NCBI GenBank assembly: GCA_018433245.1
Contig: JAHDRN010000023.1
Location: forward strand, 1-64,000
Direction: 5' to 3'
Origin: Candidatus Proruminimicrobium quisquiliarum
GTDB taxonomy: Bacteria; Elusimicrobiota; Endomicrobiia; Endomicrobiales; Endomicrobiaceae
Length of the DNA: 64,000 nucleotides
Each line of letters opens with the position of its first letter. Position 1 is the first letter of the stretch. The notes under the pieces are model-generated. The model ran no database searches. It was not told the DNA's origin and was given only the letters and a program-made list of their open reading frames with translations. Positions 24,319 through 34,128 of this stretch are shown one piece after another. The translations under genes and the position numbers were made by a program.

Positions 24319-26455
24319 CCTGTCCCCTGAAATTTTCAAAATCTTTATTTACGGGAAATGCCGAATTTTTTAATTTTATTACACATTTGAATTTTGTTTT
24401 TTGAGACGTAAATACTAATTCGTCGGGAATTTTTGATATTTTATTAAAATTTTTGTAAGAAGAAATTTTTAAAACAAATAAATCTTTTTTTGCCAGTTCC
24501 GTAAATAATCCTGTTTTTTTGTTTATTTTTACGGATACGCCGTCGTTTGAATAAGTTATTATGTTCCCTTTTTCCGAAACGGATGATTTGTTCAGCATCA
24601 GAGCAAAATCTTTTGAAAATACAAAATTGATAAAATTCAGCATTTCCGTTATTTCAGGCGCGACGGAATCTCCGATCGCTTTCGGCGAAAAAATGATTCC
24701 GTTTTTATCAAATAAAACGCTGAACTCAGGCATTGTCAATTTTTGCGGAAAATTTGCTTTTATGCCGTATCTGTCGTTGTACAGTACGTTCATATACATA
24801 TTTGTTTTAATTACCGGAGTTTGGGTTTTTACCGCATATCCTGCTTTAAGGGATATGACTCTTAAAAAATTATGAACGGCTCTTTCATACAGAATTTTAT
24901 TTATGCCTTCGGCGGAAGCTTTTTTTGCGACGATTTTCATTTTGTTTTTTGCGATATCCGAACCCATGTCGGCGGCAACGGCGTAACACAGCCATGCCTG
25001 AGGCAGTTTGTTTAGTTCAACGCTGATATCGCCCAAGTGTTCGTAAAGAGTTTTATCAAAAAATTTCGGTTCGGTGTTGACGGCCATAAGCATATATTTT
25101 TCGGCCTCTTTGTATTTTCCCGTTCTATAGTACATCCATGCGAGAGAATCCAAAAAAGCCGGTTCGTTTGGAGAAAGTTCAACGACGCGGATTAATAATT
25201 TTTCAGCTTCATCCAGTTTTATGTTTCTGTCGGCGTAAAAATACCCGAGATAATTCATGGCTTTTACGTCGTCCGGATTTGAAACAAGAATGTCTTTTAA
25301 CAGTTCTTCGGTTTTATCGTAATGCCCCAGTTTTTCATTGGCAAGCGCCATATAAAATTTTGCGTCGTTAAAATCCGGTTTCAAAAAGAGAGTTTTTTCA
25401 AGTTCTTTTACGGCGTTTTCATAATCTTTCATATCCATAAAGTTAAGGCTTGCTATATAATGGAACTCGGGATTGAGAGGTTCCATTTCAACGGCCTGTT
25501 TAAACTTCATCTGAGCCGTTTTAAAATCCTGTTTTAACGCGTAATAAAAACCAAGCCTTGCGACGGCCTGAGGAGTCGGTTCGTTTTTTACTATAAATTC
25601 AAAAGCTTCTATGGCTTCTTCAAGATTTGATTGTTTTTCATAAGTCATTCCCAGCAGATAATGCAGAGGAATGTTGTTCGGTGCGATATTTTTTGCTTTA
25701 AGAAGAATGCTTTCGGCGTCATTGTATCTCTGTTCTTCAAGATAGCATTTGCCCAAATATAAAAGTATGGAGATGTTATCCGGAAAAACAGTTATATATT
25801 TTTCATATTCGTTTATTGCAAGTTTAAACTCTTTCTGTGTTTCGTAAATTCTGGCTCTCGAAAGATATGCTTCTCTTGCTTCCGGTTTTAATTCGTTGAC
25901 CTTTTTGTAAGACTTCAGCGCTTCTTCAAGAAGCCCGAGTTTTTCCTGCACAAGTCCGAGCTGAAAATAACCTTCGGAAGATTCGGGTTTTTCCTGTAAA
26001 AATTTATTCCAGTAATCGGCAGATTCTTTTAATTTATTGTCGGAATAATAATAAGCGGCAAGATAAACCGTAGCTGTTTCGTTTTTCGGATCAATTTGTA
26101 AAATTTTTTCCCAGCATTGTTTTGCCAGATCCATTTCGTTTACGGAAAGGTAAAATGTGCCCAGAAACATATTGGTCTTAACGGTTTCGCCGTCCAGTTC
26201 GCGGACTTTTTGCGCCGTTTCAAGCGCTTTTTTGCCGTCGCCTTTCTGCCAGTATATGAGAGCAAGATCTTTATAAACAGAAACGGCTCCGCTGTCATGG
26301 GATATTACATTTTCAAATTCGCGCACAGTCGTTTCAATATTGCCCTTTTTTAAAGCCAATAATCCGGAGATATATGATTTATATCCTTCATAGTTGGCAT
26401 AAGATAAATTTGAGAATAATGACAGTGAAATCAGGCAAACGATTGTTTTTTTCAT
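24290..26455 (-). CDS. Exported tetratricopeptide-repeat protein
   Basis: Protein of 721 aa with a signal peptide (MKKTIVCLISLSLFSNLSYA). About fourteen TPR units run from residue 25 to about 520, with the usual A-x-x-x-Y-x-x-A spacing and Pro-bounded units (PNNIPLHYLLG, PDDVKAMNYLG). The last 200 residues form a different mixed domain (PEFSVLFDKNGIIF...). TPR arrays mediate protein-protein contacts, so it is likely a periplasmic assembly or scaffold protein. It heads the minus-strand operon with ispE and spoVG. Confidence 0.88.
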   Translation of the reverse strand: MKKTIVCLISLSLFSNLSYANYEGYKSYISGLLALKKGNIETTVREFENVISHDSGAVSVYKDLALIYWQKGDGKKALETAQKVRELDGETVKTNMFLGTFYLSVNEMDLAKQCWEKILQIDPKNETATVYLAAYYYSDNKLKESADYWNKFLQEKPESSEGYFQLGLVQEKLGLLEEALKSYKKVNELKPEAREAYLSRARIYETQKEFKLAINEYEKYITVFPDNISILLYLGKCYLEEQRYNDAESILLKAKNIAPNNIPLHYLLGMTYEKQSNLEEAIEAFEFIVKNEPTPQAVARLGFYYALKQDFKTAQMKFKQAVEMEPLNPEFHYIASLNFMDMKDYENAVKELEKTLFLKPDFNDAKFYMALANEKLGHYDKTEELLKDILVSNPDDVKAMNYLGYFYADRNIKLDEAEKLLIRVVELSPNEPAFLDSLAWMYYRTGKYKEAEKYMLMAVNTEPKFFDKTLYEHLGDISVELNKLPQAWLCYAVAADMGSDIAKNKMKIVAKKASAEGINKILYERAVHNFLRVISLKAGYAVKTQTPVIKTNMYMNVLYNDRYGIKANFPQKLTMPEFSVLFDKNGIIFSPKAIGDSVAPEITEMLNFINFVFSKDFALMLNKSSVSEKGNIITYSNDGVSVKINKKTGLFTELAKKDLFVLKISSYKNFNKISKIPDELVFTSQKTKFKCVIKLKNSAFPVNKDFENFRGQDDTQSAGKN

Positions 26456-26525
26456 TTTTGTCTCTTTTAAAATTTAATGAGATTATTATAGCAAAATATA
26501 TTGGATTTTCATTTATTTTAAATAA

Positions 26526-26554
26526 TTGTTATTTTCTTGTAAAAAAACTATAAT
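26526..26554 (+). promoter_or_regulatory. Promoter of the SIMPL-met operon
   Basis: TTGTTA (26526-26531), 17-nt spacer, TATAAT (26549-26554). It lies 39 nt upstream of the first gene. No S-box, SAM riboswitch or T-box is visible in the short leader. Confidence 0.6.
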
Positions 26555-26592
26555 GTTAAAATGTTGTAAAAGCGTGTAGCGGAGAGTAAAAA

Positions 26593-27294
26593 ATGAATTC
26601 AAAACCGGCGTTTATTTTGGCAGTTGGATTGATAATATCATCAATTTTATTCGGTATGTTTGTTGTTGCTGCAAAACAACAGGACAAATCAATAAGAGTT
26701 GTCGGGCTTGGCACGAAAAACGTGGTGTCTGATACCGCAAAATGGACAATTACTCTCGGACAAAATACCGGAATTAATAACCAGCAGGACGGATATAGAT
26801 TATTACAGAAAGATTTGAAAAAATTAGTTAATTTTTTAAAAAATAACGCTGTTGAGGATAAGGATATCATCATTGAACCGGTAAATTCGTATCCGAACTA
26901 CGGAACTAACGGGATATCCGGATATGTTTTTACCCAAAGAGTTTCTGTCAGAGTGAATGATATTTCAAAACTTGAAAATATAGCATTAAATACCGATGCA
27001 ATAAGCGATGCGGGACTTGTTTTTCAAAATTCCACAATGGAATATTTTATTTCAAATTTGTCGGAGCTGAAATCAGAAATACTTGCGATAGCGACAAAAG
27101 ACGCGAAGCTCAGAGCCGAGGAAATTGCAAAAAGTTCAGGTAATAAGGTTGAAGGCTTGATTTCTGCAAGATCCGGAGTTTTTCAGATAAGGCAGCCGTT
27201 ATCTACGGAAGTTTCAGATTACGGGATTTATGATACTTTTTCAAAAGAAAAAGAAGTTGCCGTTACGGTTACGGCAGTATTTAAGTTAAGATAA
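26593..27294 (+). CDS. SIMPL domain (DUF541) protein
   Basis: Protein of 233 aa with an N-terminal signal anchor (FILAVGLIISSILFGMFVVAA). A DUF541/SIMPL domain follows, recognisable by IRVVGLGTKNV, the central YPNYG and SGYVFTQRVSVRV strands and the C-terminal VAVTVTAVFKL. SIMPL proteins are periplasmic or membrane-associated and of unclear role. It leads an operon whose other genes make methionine and cysteine, 10 nt before metY; a functional link is not known. Confidence 0.85.
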   Translation: MNSKPAFILAVGLIISSILFGMFVVAAKQQDKSIRVVGLGTKNVVSDTAKWTITLGQNTGINNQQDGYRLLQKDLKKLVNFLKNNAVEDKDIIIEPVNSYPNYGTNGISGYVFTQRVSVRVNDISKLENIALNTDAISDAGLVFQNSTMEYFISNLSELKSEILAIATKDAKLRAEEIAKSSGNKVEGLISARSGVFQIRQPLSTEVSDYGIYDTFSKEKEVAVTVTAVFKLR

Positions 27295-27304
27295 GAGGTA
27301 TTTT

Positions 27305-28603
27305 ATGTCAAAAATAGATAAAAAATTAAAACCGGAATCAATACTTGTCCACGGCGGACAAGAACCGGACCCGAATACGGGCTCTGTTGCCGTACCTATA
27401 CATCAAACGACGGCATATAAATTTAACAGTACAAAACATGCCGCGGATTTATTTGCATTAAAAGAGTTTGGCAACATTTATGTCAGATTACAAAATCCAA
27501 CGACTGACGTATTTGAAAAAAGAATGGCATTGCTTGACGGCGGAGTCGGTGCGCTTGCAACATCAAGCGGAATGTCTGCAATATCAATTGCTATGTTAAA
27601 TATTGCCCAATGCGGAGACGAAATAGTTTCTACGGACAGTCTTTACGGCGGAACTTATACTTTATTTTCAAATACTTTTAAAAATTTCGGCATCAAAGTA
27701 AATATGGTTAAAGCTAAAGATTTGGACGGTATTCAAAAAGCGATTAATGAAAAAACTAAAGCGCTGTATACCGAAACTCTGGGTAATCCCAAGTTAGATG
27801 TGGCAGACATTGAAGCGTTGGCAAAACTTGCCCACAAAAACAATATACCGTTAGTAATAGACAATACTTTAACACCTTACATAGTAAAACCGATAGAACA
27901 CGGCGCGGACATTGTTGTTTATTCGGCAACAAAATTTTTATGCGGGCACGGAACTTCGCTTGGCGGAATAATTGTTGATTCCGGTAAATTTAACTGGGAT
28001 AACGGAAAATTTCCGGTAATCAGCGCTCCCGACAAATCATATCACGGATTAAAATTTATAGAAGCATTTAAAGAATTTGGCAATATTGCCTATATTGTAA
28101 AGGCCAGAGTCAATTTACTCAGAGACTTAGGGTCGGCAATATCGCCTTTTAATTCTTTTTTATTTTTACAGGGGCTTGAAACACTGCATTTAAGAATGCC
28201 GAGACATTGTGAAAATGCTTTAAAAGTTGCCGAGTATTTGAAATTAAATAAAAATGTTGCATGGGTAAATTATCCGGGACTTAAAGATAATTCCGAATAT
28301 GCCAAAACAAAAAAATACTTTAAAAATTCTGCGGGTTCTATTATCGGATTTGGCATAAAGGGCGGAATCAATGCCGGCAGAAAATTCATAGAATCTTTAG
28401 AGCTTGTGTCTCATGTGGTAAATTTAGGAGATGCAAAAAGTCTGGCGGTTCATCCTGCAACTACTACGCACCAACAGTTGTCTCAAGAGGAGCAACTTGC
28501 GACCGGAGTATCGGAAGATTTCATAAGATTATCAATAGGTATAGAGAATGATGAAGATATAATTGAAGATATAGAGCAGGCATTGGTAAAATCGCAAAAG
28601 TAA
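27305..28603 (+). CDS. metY: O-acetylhomoserine sulfhydrylase
   Basis: PLP enzyme of the Cys/Met-metabolism family (432 aa). It makes homocysteine from O-acetylhomoserine and sulfide. The PLP Lys lies in VVYSATKFLCGHGTS (about 205-219). Other family landmarks are QNPTTDVFEKRMA, LYGGTY and the C-terminal GDAKSLAVHPATTTHQQL. It belongs to an operon with cysK, metX and metW, so acetylation plus direct sulfhydrylation is the predicted methionine route. Start ATG has an agaggt ribosome-binding site. Confidence 0.93.
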   Translation: MSKIDKKLKPESILVHGGQEPDPNTGSVAVPIHQTTAYKFNSTKHAADLFALKEFGNIYVRLQNPTTDVFEKRMALLDGGVGALATSSGMSAISIAMLNIAQCGDEIVSTDSLYGGTYTLFSNTFKNFGIKVNMVKAKDLDGIQKAINEKTKALYTETLGNPKLDVADIEALAKLAHKNNIPLVIDNTLTPYIVKPIEHGADIVVYSATKFLCGHGTSLGGIIVDSGKFNWDNGKFPVISAPDKSYHGLKFIEAFKEFGNIAYIVKARVNLLRDLGSAISPFNSFLFLQGLETLHLRMPRHCENALKVAEYLKLNKNVAWVNYPGLKDNSEYAKTKKYFKNSAGSIIGFGIKGGINAGRKFIESLELVSHVVNLGDAKSLAVHPATTTHQQLSQEEQLATGVSEDFIRLSIGIENDEDIIEDIEQALVKSQK

Positions 28604-28612
28604 GGACGCGCA

Positions 28613-29545
28613 ATGGTAAAGTATTTTAACCACATTACGGAAAAAGTCGGCAATACGCCTATTATCAAACTTAATAAAATTGCAAAGGATTTGCCCGCAA
28701 ACGTTTTTGTGAAAGTTGAAAGTTTTAATCCTCTTTCAAGCATAAAAGACAGAGTCGGCGCAGCTTTAATTGAAGACGGAGAAAAAAAAGGTTTTATAAA
28801 ACAAGGAACGACGATAATAGAACCTACAAGCGGCAACACAGGCATAGCTTTGGCGTTTGTGTGCGCAGTCAAAGGATATAAACTTATTTTGACAATGCCC
28901 GAATCAATGAGCATAGAAAGAAGAAGATTATTAAAAGCTTTGGGAGCCGAAGTTGAACTGACGCAGGGTTCAAAAAGTATGGCCGGAGCAATAGAAAAAG
29001 CTTATGAACTTAAAGAGACGATAAAAAATAGTTATATTCCCGGTCAGTTTACAAATCCGGCAAACTCAATGGTTCATAAAAAGACGACAGCAGTTGAAAT
29101 ATGGAACGATATGGAAGGGCGCGTTGATTGTTTTGTCTGCGGAGTAGGAACCGGCGGAACGATTACCGGAGTAGGTGAATTTCTTAAAGGGCAAAATGAA
29201 AATATAAAAGTAGCGGCGGTTGAACCGGAAGAATCCGCGGTTTTATCCGGTAAAAAAGCAGGTCCTCATTCTATTCAGGGGATAGGAGCCGGATTTGTTC
29301 CGGAAATATTGAATGCCGCAATTATTGACGAATATATAGCTGTTTCGGGCGATGATGCCGGCAATGCAGCAAGAGCCCTTGCCGTTCAGGAAGGGATTTT
29401 CGGTGGAATTTCGTCGGGCGCAAATTTATGGGCAGCTTTAAAAATAGCGAAAAGAAAAGAGAATAAAAACAAAAACATAGTAACGGTAATAGCGGATACG
29501 GGAGAAAGATATCTTTCAACATGGCTGTTTATGGGCGGAATATGA
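28613..29545 (+). CDS. cysK: Cysteine synthase A
   Basis: O-acetylserine sulfhydrylase of 310 aa, a fold-type II PLP enzyme. The PLP Lys is in NPLSSIKDRVG (about 37-47), the substrate loop is EPTSGNTGIALA (about 66-77), and the phosphate-binding loop is GVGTGGTITGVG. Its stop overlaps the metX start (ATGA at 29542-29545). Together with metY it gives two sulfide-assimilating enzymes in one operon. Confidence 0.93.
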   Translation: MVKYFNHITEKVGNTPIIKLNKIAKDLPANVFVKVESFNPLSSIKDRVGAALIEDGEKKGFIKQGTTIIEPTSGNTGIALAFVCAVKGYKLILTMPESMSIERRRLLKALGAEVELTQGSKSMAGAIEKAYELKETIKNSYIPGQFTNPANSMVHKKTTAVEIWNDMEGRVDCFVCGVGTGGTITGVGEFLKGQNENIKVAAVEPEESAVLSGKKAGPHSIQGIGAGFVPEILNAAIIDEYIAVSGDDAGNAARALAVQEGIFGGISSGANLWAALKIAKRKENKNKNIVTVIADTGERYLSTWLFMGGI

Positions 29546-30666
29546 ACTCTGAAAAATGGATAACGGAAACAAAATACTTCACTTTTGACAAGCTTATTCT
29601 TGATAATAAAGAAGAACTTAAAGAAGTTACGATAGCTTATGAAACTTACGGGCGGTTAAACGCTCAACAAAGCAACGCTATTCTTATAACGCACGCTTTT
29701 ACGGGCGACGCTCACTGCGCCGGATATCATGAAGGAGATGAAAAACCTGGCTGGTGGGATAATATGGTCGGCCCGGGAAAAACTTTTGATACTGAAAAAT
29801 ATTTTATTGTTTGTTCAAATATTTTGGGAGGATGCCAGGGTTCTACCGGACCCTCTTCAATAAATCCCAAAACCGGCAAAGAATACGGATTGGATTTTCC
29901 CGCAATATCAATATCGGATATGGTAAGGGCTCAAAAAAAACTTATTGATTTTCTCGGCATAGAAAAATTATTTTCAATAGTCGGCGGATCAATGGGAGGC
30001 ATGCAGGTTCTTCAATGGGCAAACGATTATCCGGATAAAATGTTATCGGCGATACCTATTGCTACTACTATGAGGCATACTCCTCAGCAGATTGCTTTTA
30101 ACGAGGTTGGAAGACAATCCGTAATGGCTGATATTGCATGGAACGGCGGACACTATTACAGCACCGGAAATCCGGAAAGAGGTCTTTCGGTAGCCAGAAT
30201 GTTGGGGCATATCACGTATATGAGCGATATATCAATGAAAGAAAAATTCCCCATAGAAAAAGATAAAGAAAGAAAAGCAAAATTTAATTTTAACGCCGAT
30301 TTTGAAGTTGAGGAATATCTCAGGCACAGAGGAAGCACATTTGTAAAAAGATTTGACGCGAACTCGTATTTGTATATATCAAAAGCCATGGATCATTTTG
30401 ACGTCAACAACGATGATTTTCTGAAAGATAAAAATATAAACATAAAATTTTTGGTATTGTCTTTCAAATCGGACTGGCTGTATCCGGCGGAACAATCCGA
30501 AGATATAGTTAAAAGTTTAAAATTAAGAGGTCAAAAAGTTACATACTGTAACATAGATTCAACTTACGGCCACGATGCTTTTTTGCTTGAAAAAGAAGAC
30601 GAGGGAAAAATAATAACCTCTTTTTTAAATAATCTGGAAGGCGGAGTTATAAGTGGAAAAAAATAA
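29542..30666 (+). CDS. metX: Homoserine O-acetyltransferase
   Basis: Alpha/beta-hydrolase-fold enzyme that acetylates homoserine, 374 aa from ATG 29542. An earlier in-frame start at 29521 lies inside cysK and is unlikely. The nucleophile Ser is in VGGSMGGMQ, the conserved loop is NILGGCQGSTGP, and the catalytic Asp/His occur in SDWLYP and YGHDAFL near the C-terminus. It provides the substrate of MetY. The end overlaps the start of metW, a common fusion-like arrangement. Confidence 0.94.
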   Translation: MNSEKWITETKYFTFDKLILDNKEELKEVTIAYETYGRLNAQQSNAILITHAFTGDAHCAGYHEGDEKPGWWDNMVGPGKTFDTEKYFIVCSNILGGCQGSTGPSSINPKTGKEYGLDFPAISISDMVRAQKKLIDFLGIEKLFSIVGGSMGGMQVLQWANDYPDKMLSAIPIATTMRHTPQQIAFNEVGRQSVMADIAWNGGHYYSTGNPERGLSVARMLGHITYMSDISMKEKFPIEKDKERKAKFNFNADFEVEEYLRHRGSTFVKRFDANSYLYISKAMDHFDVNNDDFLKDKNINIKFLVLSFKSDWLYPAEQSEDIVKSLKLRGQKVTYCNIDSTYGHDAFLLEKEDEGKIITSFLNNLEGGVISGKK

Positions 30667-31246
30667 AATTTCTTTTGAACATCTTAAAATAGCGGAATTC
30701 GTGGAACAGAATTCAAAAGTTTTGGATCTCGGCTGCGGGAACGGAACTCTTATGGAATATTTGGAAAAAACGAAAAATGTAAACGTACAAGGGATAGAAA
30801 TATCCGAAGATTATATATACGAATGCGTTGAACGCGGACTTTGTGTTTTGCATACAGATTTTAATAAAGGGCTTGACGCTTATAATGACGGCAGTTTTGA
30901 TTTTGTAATATTGAGCCAAAGTTTGCAGCAGGTAAAAAATATTGATACGGTTTTGGACGAAGCTTTAAGAGTAGGCAGAAAAGTCATTATAGGGTTTCCT
31001 AATTTTGCGCATTTTTCCCTCAGGGTTGATATGCTTATAAACGGAAGAGCGCCTGTTACGGATTGTCTGCCTGAAAACTGGAATAATACGCCGAATATAA
31101 GATTTTTAAGCATAAAAGATTTTGAAAATTTTTGTAAAAACAAAAAATATAAAATAATTGCTAAAAGTTTTATTAGTAATGGTAAAAATATTTGTTGTTT
31201 TGCCAATCTGTTAGCCAAACAGGCTATTTTTGTTATTTCCCGGTAG
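30653..31246 (+). CDS. metW: Methionine biosynthesis protein MetW
   Basis: SAM-methyltransferase-fold protein of 197 aa. In many bacteria MetW partners MetX. Motif I is VLDLGCGNGTL (about 23-33) and the MetW signature is FPNFAHFSLRV (about 119-129). The start is GTG 30653, overlapping metX by 14 nt, which implies coupling. It closes the operon; no terminator hairpin is evident in the next 140 nt. Confidence 0.92.
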   Translation: MEKNKISFEHLKIAEFVEQNSKVLDLGCGNGTLMEYLEKTKNVNVQGIEISEDYIYECVERGLCVLHTDFNKGLDAYNDGSFDFVILSQSLQQVKNIDTVLDEALRVGRKVIIGFPNFAHFSLRVDMLINGRAPVTDCLPENWNNTPNIRFLSIKDFENFCKNKKYKIIAKSFISNGKNICCFANLLAKQAIFVISR

Positions 31247-31386
31247 CCGTGAAATCATATTTTATTTACTGGCAGACTATTTTCGTTTGTGATATCTTTA
31301 TCAACTTCGCGTACGGCAGTTTTTTGGCATCAAAATTACAAAGGCAAAAACGAGATAATGATTAGAAGGATGTTTTAATTTTATAA

Positions 31387-32733
31387 ATGAAAATTATACA
31401 AAAAATACTGCTTATTATTTCAGGGATATTGATAGCTCTAATAATATTGGAGTTGTCTCTTCAGACCGCTGGTTTTGTTGCATCAAGTTATCAAAGATAC
31501 AGGAACAATCAAGCTTTAAAAAATAAATCCGAATACAAGATAATGTGTTTGGGCGAATCAACCACGTATGGCGGATATCCTAAAGAATTACAGAATATGT
31601 TAAATCAAAAATATCCCAATAAATTTACAGTAATTGACTGTGGTGTTCCTGGAAATAATTTGGACAATATTTTATCGCAATTGGATATAAATATTGCAAA
31701 ATATAATCCGGATTTTGCAATATGCATGATGGGAATAAATGATGGATTTATTTCATTGTCAACTAATAAGCCAGAGCTAGAAACAAAGCCAGAGCCAGAG
31801 CCAGAGAGAAAAAAAATTAGTTATTTAAAAACTTATGAACTGTATCACTTATTAAGAAAACACATAATATTAATTTTACAAACAAATTTTGATGCGTATT
31901 ATGTTCTTAAATTATATTGCCAAAAAAAATATTCATATGCGGAACTAGTTTGTGAAAAAATTTTAGAAAGCCCTCAAAATGATTATTCGCTAGCTTCTTT
32001 TTTAGCCATGGTACAGTATGACCATTTAGACAAAAGAGATTGTGCTTACAGAGCGGCGTCCGATATAATTGAAAACAATAAAAAACTCGATAATCGTTCG
32101 AAAAACATTGTATATAGAATAGTAATAGATTATAACTTGCAAAATAAGAATAATGCATTAATGCAAAAATATATAGACAAATTGATCAATGATGACAATG
32201 TTTTTTTTGATGCAAAGCTGTATGGGGTTATAAAAGATTTTATAAATTTAAACCAAAAAAAAGAATTTTTCAATAAAATGGCTAAATTTGAAGAAAGTCT
32301 TGACCAATGTTACGGAATTCGTGCAATTGAAAGCATGGACAAAAAAGATTACTCAAAAGCCGAAGAATATTTTGCAAAGGCAGAAGAGGTCAGATTAAAA
32401 TATCCGAGAGAACAAACATATAATTTGTATAAATTGATAGTGGATAAATTAGTTGACAATAATATAAAAGTGTTGAGTATGCAGTATCCCGTAAGAAGTA
32501 TTAAACCGCTTAAGCAAATGTTAAAAAACGAAGAATATTACGATAGAATAATTTTTATAAATAATGAAAATAATTTTAAAGATTTGTTAAAAACCAAACA
32601 ATTTAAAGAAGTGTTTGAGGATCAATTTGCTGGTGATTTCGGACATTATAAGCAAGATGGCTCAGTTTTAATCGCAGAAAATGTGATAGCCCGTTTGGAA
32701 AAAATTATAATCAATAATGGACAGAATATTTAA
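31387..32733 (+). CDS. SGNH hydrolase-like membrane-anchored protein
   Basis: Protein of 448 aa with an N-terminal signal anchor (about 5-30). The SGNH-type blocks are MCLGESTTYGG (Ser about 58), DCGVPGNN, MMGINDG, and C-terminal GDFGHYK supplying a DxxH pair. A TPR-like helical insert fills residues about 165-370. The fold suggests an esterase or acyltransferase on the cell surface, but the substrate is unknown. It is a tandem paralogue of the next gene and related to the frameshifted gene at 11560-12899. A Pro-Glu linker (about 137-143) is encoded by a ccagag tandem repeat. Confidence 0.72.
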   Translation: MKIIQKILLIISGILIALIILELSLQTAGFVASSYQRYRNNQALKNKSEYKIMCLGESTTYGGYPKELQNMLNQKYPNKFTVIDCGVPGNNLDNILSQLDINIAKYNPDFAICMMGINDGFISLSTNKPELETKPEPEPERKKISYLKTYELYHLLRKHIILILQTNFDAYYVLKLYCQKKYSYAELVCEKILESPQNDYSLASFLAMVQYDHLDKRDCAYRAASDIIENNKKLDNRSKNIVYRIVIDYNLQNKNNALMQKYIDKLINDDNVFFDAKLYGVIKDFINLNQKKEFFNKMAKFEESLDQCYGIRAIESMDKKDYSKAEEYFAKAEEVRLKYPREQTYNLYKLIVDKLVDNNIKVLSMQYPVRSIKPLKQMLKNEEYYDRIIFINNENNFKDLLKTKQFKEVFEDQFAGDFGHYKQDGSVLIAENVIARLEKIIINNGQNI

Positions 32734-32741
32734 TTCGATAA

Positions 32742-34073
32742 ATGAAAATTATAAAGAAAATATCACTTGTTTTTTTAGGGTTGTTGTGTTCATTGATAAT
32801 ATTAGAATTGTCAATGCAAACAGCAGGTTTTTTTATATCAAGTTATCAGGATTATAAAAATAATAAAGCATTAAAAAATAAATCCCAATATACGATAATG
32901 TGTATCGGTGAATCGACGACATTCAGAGGATATCCTAAATTTTTTCAGGAAGAACTGAATAAAAAATATCCTAATAAGTTTTCAGTAATTGATTGTGGAG
33001 TTCCGGGTATAAATTTGGAGAATATATTAAAAAATTTGGATGAGAATATTGCCAAATATAAACCTGATTTTGCGGTATGCATGATGGGTATTAATAATGG
33101 ATTCATATCATTATCTGCTGATAATCAAAAGAACAAAAATGAAAAATACGTATATCTAAAACTCTACAAATTGTATAAGTTGCTTAAGAGCCATATAGCA
33201 TCAATATTAAAAACAAAAGAAGTGTATGCGGATAACATTAATTATTTGAATATGAGTTATGTTTATGAATTATATAGTCAAAAAAAATATTCAGATGCAG
33301 AACGGGTTTGTGTGACAATACTTAAAACAAAACAGAATGATTATCAAGCGTATGCTTATTTGGCAATGTTATATTATTATCATTTAAATAAAAAAAATAT
33401 TGCTTATGAAATAGCACTAAATATAATAGAAACAAATAAAGCAGTTTCAGAATCATGGAAACAGGTTATGTATGAAATAATAATAGATTACAACATAAAA
33501 AATAATAAAATAGAATTAGTCAGACAATATACTGAAAAACTGCTCAAAGATGACAAGATTATTCTTAATGCAAGAATGTATTGGTTCGTGAAAGATATTA
33601 TGACTGAGGAACAGAAAAAAATTTTTTTAAAAAAAATGTCTTATGATAAAGAAGGTCTTGACAGCTATTACGGGCTTCTTGCAATTGAAAATATGGAAAA
33701 AAAGGATTATGAAAAAGCAGAAGAGTATTTTAGAATTGCTGAAAATTTAAGATTAGAGCATCCGAATAAACATACTAATGAAATTTATAGATTGATATTA
33801 AAAAAATTAACAGATAAAAATATAAAGGTAATATGCATGCAATATCCGGTTAGAAGTGTCGAGCTGTTGAAAAACATACTGAAAAACGAACAATATTATA
33901 ATAAGATAGAATTTATAAGCAATGAAAATAATTTTAAAGATTTATTAAAAAAGAAAAAATTTAACGAGATATTTACCGATCAGTTTGCAGGCGATTTTGG
34001 GCATTACAAAAAAGAAGGCGGCACTTTAATAGCTGAAAATCTTGTTGAAAGGTTGAGTAAATTGGTACAATAA
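32742..34073 (+). CDS. SGNH hydrolase-like membrane-anchored protein, tandem paralogue
   Basis: Protein of 443 aa with the same layout as its neighbour: signal anchor, MCIGESTTF nucleophile block, DCGVPGIN, a helical TPR-like insert, and GDFGHYK at the C-terminus. The block III motif is MMGINNG, with Asn in place of the usual Asp after Asn. Similarity over the full length, with the same N- and C-terminal ends, indicates a tandem duplication. It starts 8 nt after the previous stop and is AT-richer than the surrounding core genes. Confidence 0.72.
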   Translation: MKIIKKISLVFLGLLCSLIILELSMQTAGFFISSYQDYKNNKALKNKSQYTIMCIGESTTFRGYPKFFQEELNKKYPNKFSVIDCGVPGINLENILKNLDENIAKYKPDFAVCMMGINNGFISLSADNQKNKNEKYVYLKLYKLYKLLKSHIASILKTKEVYADNINYLNMSYVYELYSQKKYSDAERVCVTILKTKQNDYQAYAYLAMLYYYHLNKKNIAYEIALNIIETNKAVSESWKQVMYEIIIDYNIKNNKIELVRQYTEKLLKDDKIILNARMYWFVKDIMTEEQKKIFLKKMSYDKEGLDSYYGLLAIENMEKKDYEKAEEYFRIAENLRLEHPNKHTNEIYRLILKKLTDKNIKVICMQYPVRSVELLKNILKNEQYYNKIEFISNENNFKDLLKKKKFNEIFTDQFAGDFGHYKKEGGTLIAENLVERLSKLVQ

Positions 34074-34128
34074 CTACATGTGTTCAAAATATGTAAAATT
34101 ATAATTTAATTACTGCAGAGGTATTGAA

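Noticed and set aside
26555-26592. Possible SAM riboswitch or T-box before the met operon
   Set aside because: The leader after the predicted promoter is only about 30 nt, which cannot hold either element.
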